Source: Anaerolineales bacterium UBA6055
GTDB taxonomy: Bacteria; Chloroflexota; Anaerolineae; Aggregatilineales; Phototrophicaceae
Assembly: GCA_002428985.1 (NCBI GenBank)
Contig: DIYL01000054.1
Location: forward strand, 186,001 to 250,000
Direction of reading: 5' to 3'
Length of the DNA stretch: 64,000 nucleotides
Shown here piece by piece: positions 28,360-35,741 of this stretch; the stretch's first letter is position 1, and every line of letters begins with the position of its first letter. Made by a program: the position numbers and the translations under genes. A model generated the notes under the pieces. It made no database searches and was not told the origin of the DNA. It saw nothing but the letters and a program-made list of their open reading frames with translations.

Positions 28360-28373
28360 GTTGCTATAGCAAC
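28360..28373. promoter_or_regulatory. MarR operator, copy 2
   Basis: A second perfect copy of GTTGCTATAGCAAC lies 36 bp before the ATG of the following small membrane-protein gene. The preceding sequence (CATATT) is only a weak -10 and no clear -35 is seen. It marks that gene as a likely MarR target. Confidence 0.75.
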
Positions 28374-28408
28374 TTAATTAAAAAGTTAAATAATAGGAGA
28401 CTAAAAAC

Positions 28409-28665
28409 ATGTCTAACAAAAGACTTCGACAAATCATACGAATTGTACATATTGTTGTTTCAGGTTTTATTCTCGCACTAGTTTATATAGAACCGATACG
28501 AGACAATACCGAATTTGTTGCCATCATACAACTTTTGTCATACCCGTTGTCGTACTAAGTGGACTAGCAATGTGGCAACAAGCTCTAATCACCAAGTTAC
28601 GACGCAAACTGTCATATTCACACGTTTCTAAAAGAGTCTATGATAAATTAAAAATTATCAGATAA
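28409..28665 (+). pseudogene. Small membrane protein gene interrupted by a -1 frameshift
   Basis: An ATG at 28409 with AGGAGA 8 bp upstream opens a 49-codon frame (MSNKRLRQIIRIVHIVVSGF...) that stops at 28556. A second frame continues smoothly with VIPVVLSGLAMWQQALITKL and stops at 28663-28665. If the run of four T at 28533-28536 had five, one continuous protein of about 85 residues would result (two hydrophobic helices, then a basic tail). So this is a recent one-base deletion, or a sequencing error in a homopolymer. Related small membrane proteins have no known function. It carries a MarR operator upstream. Confidence 0.65.
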
Positions 28666-28742
28666 GGTCTTGTGGTTTGTATCATAATGCCTGCTATAAT
28701 GTGGGGCATTCAGTCAGATTTAGCTATATGGAGCAGATTTTT

Positions 28743-29948
28743 ATGTCAGACAAACCGATTCGTATCTTATGTATGTCAAATCAACACAAGGGTGATGAAC
28801 TGATTCAGCAATTTATTGACGAAGGATGTAGTGTTGTCCTCTTAATCGATGAAGCACTTCGCGGTGAAACTTGGCCGGATGGGATCGATGAAATTGTATA
28901 CACCCCTGACCTTGCTAACTATCAGGATGTGATCAATACCGTCACATGGATGTCGCGTGGTTGGGCATTTGATTTAATTTTCCCGCTTGATGAGTTCGAA
29001 GTTGAATTAGTCGGAATGTTACGCGAACATATGCGCCTCCCAGGGACAGGCGTTTCACAAGTCCGTCGCTTCCGTGATAAATTGACCATGCGTGATGTCG
29101 CCCGTGATGCGGGAATTGCAATCCCAGAATACACTCGTATTCTCAACTACGATGAATTGCGTGATTGGATGGGGCGAGTTGAGTTGCCTTGGATGCTGAA
29201 ACCACGCATGGAAGCAGGTGCAATGGGTATCCGCAAGATAAACGACCCTGAACAGCTATGGCGTGCATTAGATGAACTAGGGGATGTCCAGAGTTATTAC
29301 CTCCTAGAAGAATTTTTACCGGGTGATGTCTATCACGTTGATACATTAAGTATTGATGGCAAATCTGCATTTGTCAGTTATCAGAAATATGCTAATCCTC
29401 CCATTGATATTTATCAGGGTGGGGGTGTATTTTCAACCCAATCGGTAAAACGTCGTACCAAAGACGAACGCGAATTAAAAAAGATGAATGAAAGTATCAT
29501 TCGTGAACTTGGAATTGAAAATGGAGTGACCCACGCTGAATTTATCAAAGCACATGCTGATGGTAAATTCTACTTCCTTGAAGTTGCAGCACGTGTCGGT
29601 GGTGCATTCGTCAGTGATATGATTGAAAAAGCAAGCGGGGTCAATTTATGGCGAGAATGGGCACGGCTTGAGCTAGCAAAACTTAAGGGTGAAAAATATG
29701 AACTTCCAGAAATCGCCAAGAAATACTCTGGCTTAGTGTTAACACTCGCACATCAAGAATATCCGGATACATCAGCATATGACGATGTGGAAATCGTGTG
29801 GCGGGCTGGCAAACCTTATCATGCAGGTTTAATTGTCGCTGATGATGATTATGATCGAGTTGATACGCTGGTACAACAGTATATAGAACGCTTCATGAAT
29901 GATTTCAATACGAGTGCGCCACCAATGGGTACACAACGTACAGGATAG
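28743..29948 (+). CDS. ATP-grasp domain protein (carboxylate-amine ligase type)
   Basis: The 401-residue protein has an N-terminal Rossmann-like domain (IRILCMSNQHKGDEL) and a full ATP-grasp domain: VARDAGIAIPEYTRI, PWMLKPRMEAGAMGIRKI (ATP Lys and glycine loop), YLLEEFLPGDVYHVD and the metal site HAEFIKAHADGKFYFLEVAAR. This resembles biotin-carboxylase-like ligases that form amide bonds on amino acids or small acids; substrate unknown. The ATG at 28743 is chosen because GGAG lies 9 bp upstream; earlier in-frame codons (28677, 28728) lack that. TATAAT at 28695-28700 with an extended TGC is a likely -10. A subtilase and an esterase follow on the same strand. Confidence 0.8.
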   Translation: MSDKPIRILCMSNQHKGDELIQQFIDEGCSVVLLIDEALRGETWPDGIDEIVYTPDLANYQDVINTVTWMSRGWAFDLIFPLDEFEVELVGMLREHMRLPGTGVSQVRRFRDKLTMRDVARDAGIAIPEYTRILNYDELRDWMGRVELPWMLKPRMEAGAMGIRKINDPEQLWRALDELGDVQSYYLLEEFLPGDVYHVDTLSIDGKSAFVSYQKYANPPIDIYQGGGVFSTQSVKRRTKDERELKKMNESIIRELGIENGVTHAEFIKAHADGKFYFLEVAARVGGAFVSDMIEKASGVNLWREWARLELAKLKGEKYELPEIAKKYSGLVLTLAHQEYPDTSAYDDVEIVWRAGKPYHAGLIVADDDYDRVDTLVQQYIERFMNDFNTSAPPMGTQRTG

Positions 29949-29966
29949 TTAATCGAAATTTTTAGT

Positions 29967-30008
29967 TTGCACTGGGGGTATTCTACGCTATACTGTCTGA
30001 ATATCCCC
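29967..30008 (+). promoter_or_regulatory. Promoter with overlapping inverted repeat before subtilase
   Basis: A -35 TTGCAC (29967-29972) and -10 TATACT (29989-29994) are separated by 16 bp. GGGGGTATTC (29974-29983) and GAATATCCCC (29999-30008) form a 10-bp inverted repeat with one G-T pair flanking the -10 box. This could be a repressor site or an RNA stem-loop terminating the preceding gene. Confidence 0.5.
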
Positions 30009-30019
30009 GAGATAGAAAT

Positions 30020-31183
30020 GTGGACTGCATGACATTACACTTCCCAATGGTAAGTAATTATCCAAATTACCAACCCAACAAAAACACACTTATGCCAACA
30101 CCAGAGCGCGTAAACGCCAATCCAGACTACCGTGGTAAAGGTGTACAAATGGCGTTTATCGATTCTGGCTTTTCCAATCATCCAGATTTGGAAGGGCGTA
30201 TCCTCCTACATGTCGACGCGTCGAATGATAAAATCCAAGAACAACCAAATGTCATGGAAACAACCATGATGAGTTGGCATGGTCAAATGACAAGTGTGAT
30301 TGCCGCTGGTGATGGTAGACTATCTGATGGACACTATCGTGGTATTGCCAGTGAAGCCGAGGTGATCTTAATTAAGATCAGTACGCCATCATTTCGCATT
30401 AAAGAGCGTGATATTCTGCGTGGATTACAATGGATTTACGATGCACGCCATCATCATAATATTCGTGTCGTGAACATCTCTGTGGGTGGAGATTGGCATA
30501 CTATTGACCCATCAAACCCATTACACATATTGGTGCGTCGCCTCGTCAATGAAGGCATTACAGTTGTTATTGCCTCCGGAAACAGGGGTAGCGATAAACT
30601 TGTCCCACCTGCATCCGCTCCAGAAGCAATCACTGTCGGCGGGTATGTTGACCATAACACAACCGATATGGACGCGTGGACGTTGTACCATCATAATCAT
30701 GGCAAAGTATATGGTGGTAACTATAAACCAGAGCTCATAGCACCTGCACAATGGATTGCATCACCACTATTACCTGAATCTGAAACAGAAGCAGAGATCC
30801 ATTACCTCGCGCGTTTCCTAACGGCACAATCAGAAGACGAAGCCCGAGCAATTATCCAAGAAGGTATGGAAGCATTGCATCTGAGTCACGACGAAGCTGA
30901 AACTTTAGATCACACATTGTATGACAAGTTGCAACATCGCATTTACCATCACAAAGTTATTGATGGCAACCATCAACACGTAGACGGCACATCCGTTGCC
31001 TCACCAATTGTTGCATCAGTCGTCGCACAACTATTACAAATCAATCCAAGTTTAGCACCATCCGATATTCGTCATATCCTCACCGAAAGCGCACAATCGA
31101 CCGATCGATTTGCCACTCATTTACAAGGTGCAGGGTTCTTAGGCGCACGTCAAGCAATCGAGATGGTTTTACAAACAGCATAA
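30020..31183 (+). CDS. Subtilisin-like S8 serine protease without signal peptide
   Basis: The 387-residue protein has the complete S8 triad: Asp48 in MAFIDSGFSNHPDLEG, His87 in SWHGQMTSVIAAG and Ser325 in DGTSVASPIVASVVAQLL, plus the oxyanion Asn in VIASGNRG. There is no signal peptide or long propeptide, so a cytoplasmic role or non-classical export is likely. Residues about 250-310 are an insertion rich in Glu and His between the Asn and Ser motifs. The start is GTG 30020; ATG 30029 is also possible. It follows an ATP-grasp gene and precedes an esterase gene; whether they share a pathway is not known. Confidence 0.85.
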   Translation: MDCMTLHFPMVSNYPNYQPNKNTLMPTPERVNANPDYRGKGVQMAFIDSGFSNHPDLEGRILLHVDASNDKIQEQPNVMETTMMSWHGQMTSVIAAGDGRLSDGHYRGIASEAEVILIKISTPSFRIKERDILRGLQWIYDARHHHNIRVVNISVGGDWHTIDPSNPLHILVRRLVNEGITVVIASGNRGSDKLVPPASAPEAITVGGYVDHNTTDMDAWTLYHHNHGKVYGGNYKPELIAPAQWIASPLLPESETEAEIHYLARFLTAQSEDEARAIIQEGMEALHLSHDEAETLDHTLYDKLQHRIYHHKVIDGNHQHVDGTSVASPIVASVVAQLLQINPSLAPSDIRHILTESAQSTDRFATHLQGAGFLGARQAIEMVLQTA

Positions 31184-31213
31184 TTTCAGCAGATAGGCTG
31201 GGGGAGCACACAG

Positions 31214-31930
31214 ATGCACCGAGAGTATCACAAATGGCATAGCCCTGCATTAAACCGCGACATGGAGCTTGTTATACATGGACATAGCGGGGCGCGGGTA
31301 ATTGTATTCCCAACATCACAGGGACGTTTTTATGAATTTGAAGATCGTGGTGTAATCCAATCATTCGAGCATCATATTAACCAAGGTTGGCTACAATTCT
31401 ACTGTGTCGATAGTATTGATGCCGAAAGCTGGTACGCGTATTGGGCACATCCCGGTGGACGCGCGTATCGCCATCATCAATATATGATGTATTTGTACCA
31501 CGAAGTACTGCCATTAACCCGTCGCAATCCAAACCCATTTTTGATGACAGTCGGTGCGAGTTTTGGAGCATATCATGCAATGGGCTTCGGGTTGAAATAT
31601 CCCGACCAAGTCGGACGCATCATCGGGTTAAGCGGTCTCTATGACATCACGTGGATGACAGGTGGGTATAGTGATGATTGGGTATATGCTTACAATCCAA
31701 TTCAATTTATCCCGAACGAACACGATCATCATCGTTTGGAGCAAATGCGCCAGATCGACATCATTATGACATCTGGGAAAACCGATCGCTTGCACTGGAG
31801 TTCTCAGGAAATGACAAAAGTCCTATGGGATAAAGGCATCGGCAATGCGCTTCGGGCATGGGATGGTTGGGCACACGATTGGCCCTATTGGATCCAACAA
31901 CTACACATGTACATCGACGGACAACGTTAG
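31214..31930 (+). CDS. Alpha/beta-hydrolase esterase (esterase D / PF00756-like)
   Basis: The 238-residue protein starts with HREYHKWHSPALNRDMELVIHGHSGARVIVFPTSQGRFYEFED, as in putative esterases. The nucleophile elbow is GASFGAYHA (Ser near 118), with a possible acid in TSGKTDRLHW and His in WDGWAHDWPYW near the C-terminus. There is no signal peptide. GGGGGAG lies upstream of the ATG at 31214. The gene follows the subtilase with 30 bp between and is probably co-transcribed. Substrate not deducible. Confidence 0.8.
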   Translation: MHREYHKWHSPALNRDMELVIHGHSGARVIVFPTSQGRFYEFEDRGVIQSFEHHINQGWLQFYCVDSIDAESWYAYWAHPGGRAYRHHQYMMYLYHEVLPLTRRNPNPFLMTVGASFGAYHAMGFGLKYPDQVGRIIGLSGLYDITWMTGGYSDDWVYAYNPIQFIPNEHDHHRLEQMRQIDIIMTSGKTDRLHWSSQEMTKVLWDKGIGNALRAWDGWAHDWPYWIQQLHMYIDGQR

Positions 31931-31931
31931 T

Positions 31932-31956
31932 AAAAACGGGGCAAATCTATTGCCCC
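31932..31956 (-). terminator. Intrinsic terminator of the lacI-GH3 unit
   Basis: Read on the minus strand, GGGGCAA (31956-31950) pairs with TTGCCCC (31944-31938) around a 5-base loop and is followed by G then TTTTT (31936-31932). It lies 13 bp after the GH3 stop codon. On the plus strand it lacks a T-run but may still help to end the esterase transcript. Confidence 0.85.
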
Positions 31957-31968
31957 ATTCAATTCCTC

Positions 31969-33750
31969 TTAGAGTGACAAACCGTGCCCAACTTGCCATT
32001 TAGCCGAACCACTGTTTTTGCGCGGTAATTGTTCCATAGATTCAACCCATGTATAGCTCAATTTAGCTGTAAACAGCACATCTCCGTATAAGTTGTCAGC
32101 CAATGCGCTCGCTTCTGAGCCAGGGAGCCAAGCAGCAACAACTGCATCACAGTCATCTAGGACATCTGCAATAATCAGTGGACGCCCCGAATAAATCACC
32201 AGAACCAATTTGTCACAATTTGTACGAGTCGTTCTTATCAGTTGTTTTTGTTCATCCGTGATATTCAAGTCAGGGCGATCACCAATACCTTCTGCATATG
32301 GATCTTCTGCGATGACAACAACTGCAACATTAGCTCTCTCGTCAGCACTGCCATCAACCGAATAGGTTACGTTTTCACTGTGTTGACGGATACCATCAAG
32401 CAATGTTGTCCCTTTAGTAATTGCACCTACCATACCTTGCCAGCTAATTGTCCAACCACCGCATGCTAAACCGATGTCATCCGCTGCTTGACCTGCCACC
32501 AAAATGGATTGCTCTGATCTCAAGGGTAGGGCACTATTATCATTCTTGAGTAATGTCGCAGTTTTTTGTGCAGCTTCACGTGCAAGATCACGGTGATCAT
32601 CTGCGCCGATATAATCCAGCCATTGTTCATGAGTATACGGTTGTTCGAAGAGACCAAGCTCAAACTTTACCGTCAAGATACGCCGAACGGCATCATCAAT
32701 TCGTTCCAGTGTTACATCACCCGCATCAACAGCTTTCGTTAAAGTTTGGATGAACAGCTTATAATCGTACGGTACCATATTCATATCGATGCCAGCATTT
32801 ATCGCTTTAACAACGCATGTATAGTAATCCTCAGAAATTTGATTAATTGACATCCAGTCCGACACAACAAATCCAGTAAAGCCCATTTCACCTTTCAACA
32901 CATCGGTGACCAGATATTTGTGCGCGTGCATCTTGACCCCATTCCACATCGAATGCGAAACCATCACACTACGCACCCCGCCATCAATTGCTGTGATATA
33001 TGGTGCAATATGAATCTTACGCAACTCGTCTTCGTCAAGTTGTGTGTCACCTTGGTCGATCTTAAACATGTCATCAGGAACTTGCCAGTTACCCTCTAAT
33101 GTCCATTGAGGAATCTTAGTCGTCCCCCATGTTGTACCACCATCGCCAACAAAGTGTTTAGCACACCCTAGCATATTCACATCGCCGAGATCTGGATTTT
33201 GCAACCCCTCGAGGTAAGCTTGTGACATCTGAATCACAATATCTGTGTCTTCGCTATACCCCTCATAAGTGCGTCCCCAACGAATATCTTGTGGCACACT
33301 AACAGCAGGAGAGAAATTCCAGTGTACATTGGTTGCCAGCAATGTACGGGCAGTTGCTTGAACAATCCGACGCACGAGGTCAGTATCGCGTGATGCCCCC
33401 AAGCCAATATTATGCGGGAAGATGGTCGCATCTATGACATTGTTGTGTCCATGTACTGCATCCACCCCATAAATAGCAGGGATTGCAAGGCGAGTTTCTA
33501 GTGATGGTCTGATATATGACTGAACCATCTCGCGCCATGTCTCGGGTGTATTCACCTCGGGCACACCACCGCCACCACTCAGCACAGATCCAAGATAGTA
33601 ATTCTTCACATCTTCAGGTGGAATACTATTTTTTTCTGCCTGTGTCATCTGACCGATTTTTTCAGCTAGTGTCATCCGATTCAGTAAATCGTCGACTCGG
33701 TCTACAATTGGACGACTACTGTTCTGATAAATTGAACTTATATTTTGCAT
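31969..33750 (-). CDS. Glycoside hydrolase family 3 (beta-glucosidase type)
   Basis: The 593-residue protein starts with the GH3 motif VDDLLNRMTLAEKIGQMTQAE, contains GAKHF-type CAKHFVGDGGT (about 200-212) and the nucleophile region GFVVSDW (Asp near 297). The C-terminal alpha/beta sandwich contains LKNDNSALPLRS and the VIYSGRPL and AAWLPGSEAS strings. The extra fibronectin-like domain of long GH3 enzymes is absent. No signal peptide is present, so it acts on imported oligosaccharides in the cytosol. GGAGAA precedes the ATG. It lies 71 bp downstream of the lacI gene on the same strand and is probably in the same transcript under the paired operators near 34878 and 34983. Confidence 0.92.
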   Translation of the reverse strand: MQNISSIYQNSSRPIVDRVDDLLNRMTLAEKIGQMTQAEKNSIPPEDVKNYYLGSVLSGGGGVPEVNTPETWREMVQSYIRPSLETRLAIPAIYGVDAVHGHNNVIDATIFPHNIGLGASRDTDLVRRIVQATARTLLATNVHWNFSPAVSVPQDIRWGRTYEGYSEDTDIVIQMSQAYLEGLQNPDLGDVNMLGCAKHFVGDGGTTWGTTKIPQWTLEGNWQVPDDMFKIDQGDTQLDEDELRKIHIAPYITAIDGGVRSVMVSHSMWNGVKMHAHKYLVTDVLKGEMGFTGFVVSDWMSINQISEDYYTCVVKAINAGIDMNMVPYDYKLFIQTLTKAVDAGDVTLERIDDAVRRILTVKFELGLFEQPYTHEQWLDYIGADDHRDLAREAAQKTATLLKNDNSALPLRSEQSILVAGQAADDIGLACGGWTISWQGMVGAITKGTTLLDGIRQHSENVTYSVDGSADERANVAVVVIAEDPYAEGIGDRPDLNITDEQKQLIRTTRTNCDKLVLVIYSGRPLIIADVLDDCDAVVAAWLPGSEASALADNLYGDVLFTAKLSYTWVESMEQLPRKNSGSAKWQVGHGLSL

Positions 33751-33779
33751 GTCTAATTTCTCCAGATAATATCAATAAA

Positions 33780-33796
33780 CAGGTTCTAGCAACCTG
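33780..33796. promoter_or_regulatory. Inverted repeat between lacI and GH3
   Basis: CAGGTT-CTAGC-AACCTG is a perfect 6-bp inverted repeat in the 71-bp gap, 30 bp before the GH3 start. It could be a small mRNA hairpin that separates the expression of the two genes. It is unlike the TTGAGAACGCTCTCAA operators, so it is probably not bound by the same regulator. Confidence 0.3.
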
Positions 33797-33821
33797 ATGA
33801 TCCATTTCACTTCATAACAAT

Positions 33822-34838
33822 CTAGTTAGCCATACTACTAGAACGAATAACCAGCTCTACCGGCAATACAATGCGCCTTACGGGTTCTTTGGATGTATTG
33901 AGAATATCAATTAACGTCTCTACAGCTAGGGTTCCGGTACGATAAATCGGTTGTCGAATCGTTGTCAGGGAAGGGGATAACTGAGACGCACTTGGTAAGT
34001 CATCAAATCCAACAATTGCAACATCTTGTGGTACTTGGATATTCACCTCATGTAAAGCACGCAATGCGCCGATTGCCATTGAATCTGACTGTACAAAAAC
34101 AGCAGTAGGTTTTTTGAGGAGTAGTCGTTGCATAGCTTCATAACCACTAGTCTCACTAAAATCTCCAACCTCGATTAATTCTTCATCAACAGCAATCCCG
34201 CGTTCAACCAATGCCTGACGATAACCACGATCTCGATCTACACCAGCCGTATTATAAATTGTGGCAATCTGTGCAATACGACGATGCCCTTGTTGAATTA
34301 AATGAGATGTCGCATAATGTGCACCCGCATAATTATCAACATCGATATAACTAATATCATCTTTTGTAGTGTCATGAGGTCTACCGATTTGTACAAATGG
34401 AATATCATATGCTTGAAGTGTTGGTATAAATGATGTATCGGTATGCTCGGCTGTAATAATCAGCCCATCAATCACGCCACTCCCAACAATCCGCTGAATC
34501 ATTTTGCTTTCTTCTTCGACCGTCTGTGATAGAAACAACGAGACAATATAATCATTTTGATTACAAGCATGGGAAATTGCTTGGATAATCTGTGGATAAT
34601 ACGGGTCTGTGAATGCTGAACGAAGCACACTGGGCATAAACAACCCAATAATCCTTGACCGATTAGAAACAAGAGAGCGAGCAGCAGAATTAGGCTGGTA
34701 ACCCGTTTCAGCAATTACCTGTTGTACTCTTTCACGGACATTTGGGCGAATATTGGGGTGATTATTAATCACGCGTGATACGGTCGAGCGTGATACACCT
34801 GCAAGTTTTCCAATTTCTTCTAAAGTCCAGCGCTTCAT
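33822..34838 (-). CDS. LacI-family repressor of the GH3 unit
   Basis: The 338-residue protein begins with the LacI helix-turn-helix and hinge (WTLEEIGKLAGVSRSTVSRV, then INNHPNIRPNVRERV) and has the sugar-binding periplasmic-type core (GLFMPSVLRS, YDIPFVQIGRP, VFVQSDSMAIGALRAL, VAIVGFDDLPSA). Two strong LacI-type palindromes lie upstream of its ATG, with a TTGACA promoter between them, so it autoregulates. The GH3 gene follows on the same strand. The inducer is probably a beta-glucoside or its cleavage product; that part is inference. Confidence 0.92.
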   Translation of the reverse strand: MKRWTLEEIGKLAGVSRSTVSRVINNHPNIRPNVRERVQQVIAETGYQPNSAARSLVSNRSRIIGLFMPSVLRSAFTDPYYPQIIQAISHACNQNDYIVSLFLSQTVEEESKMIQRIVGSGVIDGLIITAEHTDTSFIPTLQAYDIPFVQIGRPHDTTKDDISYIDVDNYAGAHYATSHLIQQGHRRIAQIATIYNTAGVDRDRGYRQALVERGIAVDEELIEVGDFSETSGYEAMQRLLLKKPTAVFVQSDSMAIGALRALHEVNIQVPQDVAIVGFDDLPSASQLSPSLTTIRQPIYRTGTLAVETLIDILNTSKEPVRRIVLPVELVIRSSSMAN

Positions 34839-34870
34839 AAATTAAATCCAAAGTTTAACTCAACAGATTT

Positions 34871-34886
34871 TTGAGAGCGTTCTCAA
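34871..34886. promoter_or_regulatory. LacI-type operator O1 upstream of lacI-GH3
   Basis: TTGAGAGCGTTCTCAA (with further flanking T/A pairing) is a near-perfect palindrome with the central CG typical of LacI-family operators. It lies just downstream of the predicted transcription start (about 34890, minus strand). It is the reverse complement of O2 at 34975-34990; the two centres are 104 bp apart. Confidence 0.85.
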
Positions 34887-34897
34887 AAATTTATATA

Positions 34898-34926
34898 AAT
34901 TTAATCTTCCAATCGCTATATGTCAA
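34898..34926 (-). promoter_or_regulatory. Promoter of lacI-GH3
   Basis: On the minus strand a perfect -35 TTGACA (34926-34921) is followed after 17 bp by TAAATT (34903-34898) as a -10. The start point would fall next to operator O1. Together with O2 upstream this fits repression by a DNA loop. Confidence 0.65.
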
Positions 34927-34974
34927 GATATTTTATGTGATTTGATCTGCTCCAGATAAATTTTTATTTAATAT

Positions 34975-34990
34975 TTGAGAACGCTCTCAA
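34975..34990. promoter_or_regulatory. LacI-type operator O2 upstream of lacI-GH3
   Basis: TTGAGAACGCTCTCAA is the exact reverse complement of O1. The 104-bp centre-to-centre spacing is close to ten helical turns, favouring loop formation by a tetramer or by two dimers. Confidence 0.85.
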
Positions 34991-35060
34991 ATAGTCTTTA
35001 TCAATATGTATGACCTAATATTGTATGAAACAAAGTTCAGATAACAACTTTGACAATCCA

Positions 35061-35094
35061 ATGCAAAATAGACCGCTTACTTGAACGGTCTATT
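35061..35094 (-). terminator. Intrinsic terminator of the small secreted protein gene
   Basis: On the minus strand AATAGACCG (35094-35086) pairs with CGGTCTATT (35075-35067) around a 10-base loop, and the descending arm runs into TTTTG. It lies 40 bp after the stop codon of the gene at 35134. Confidence 0.8.
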
Positions 35095-35133
35095 GATAAT
35101 ACTAGGTTGCAGGTACTTTCTGTATGAGGTTAT

Positions 35134-35538
35134 TTACTCAACAAGTAAATCTTGCAAATACCATGAATCAGAAATACTTGTTTTAGGAGTTTGAGGATTG
35201 TCTGCTAGTGATCGCCATTGCTGTAATTGCTCTATCATGCGATCAAACCATGTCGTTATCGTTGCATCTTCTCGGAATGACGGTCCAATTAGCTCCCTGT
35301 TATAATTACTATCTTGTGTAGTTTCAAATTCAGAAAGCATATCTGGAAGGTTTTGAACAGTCTCTTGAAGTTGACTCATAAAAGAATCATTAATTTCAAG
35401 ATCAACAGACTGTGGAATATTTAACCAATCAAATGCTGATGGTTCAGTATCAGTGGTTGTTTGTGCAAAGACACCACTAATCAGTGATAGTACGAGGGTT
35501 CCTACAAGTAACAATTTGACAATCATGTTGCGATTCAT
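35134..35538 (-). CDS. Small secreted protein of unknown function
   Basis: The 134-residue protein has a clear signal peptide (MNRNMIVKLLLVGTLVLSLI, cleaved after GVFA) and a mature part of about 110 acidic, helical-looking residues with no recognised domain (FMSQLQETVQNLPDMLSEF, WFDRMIEQLQQWRSL). The ATG at 35538 is chosen because AGGAGG lies 5 bp upstream; the open frame extends six codons further. It has its own terminator and is flanked by a lacI gene and a histidine kinase gene on the same strand. Confidence 0.7.
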   Translation of the reverse strand: MNRNMIVKLLLVGTLVLSLISGVFAQTTTDTEPSAFDWLNIPQSVDLEINDSFMSQLQETVQNLPDMLSEFETTQDSNYNRELIGPSFREDATITTWFDRMIEQLQQWRSLADNPQTPKTSISDSWYLQDLLVE

Positions 35539-35741
35539 CTTTTCCTCCTTAATCATAAGTGTCCAACATATTGTCGAAGCTCATATGAGCTTAGGAAGAC
35601 CTGTTGAAGAAAAATCACAGGCACTATATTGAATTGAAATTCATAATTTAGGTTAAAAACAGAATATAAAACTCACATAAGACTCTATCAGAGATATATT
35701 AAAATTATTCATTTACATGAATTTTAAGACTTAGCCTCAGA

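Noticed and set aside
34861..35000. Same operator as in the GH32 region
   Set aside because: TTGAGAACGCTCTCAA and ATGGAATCGATACCAT differ in all but the central CG, so the two LacI proteins have separate targets.
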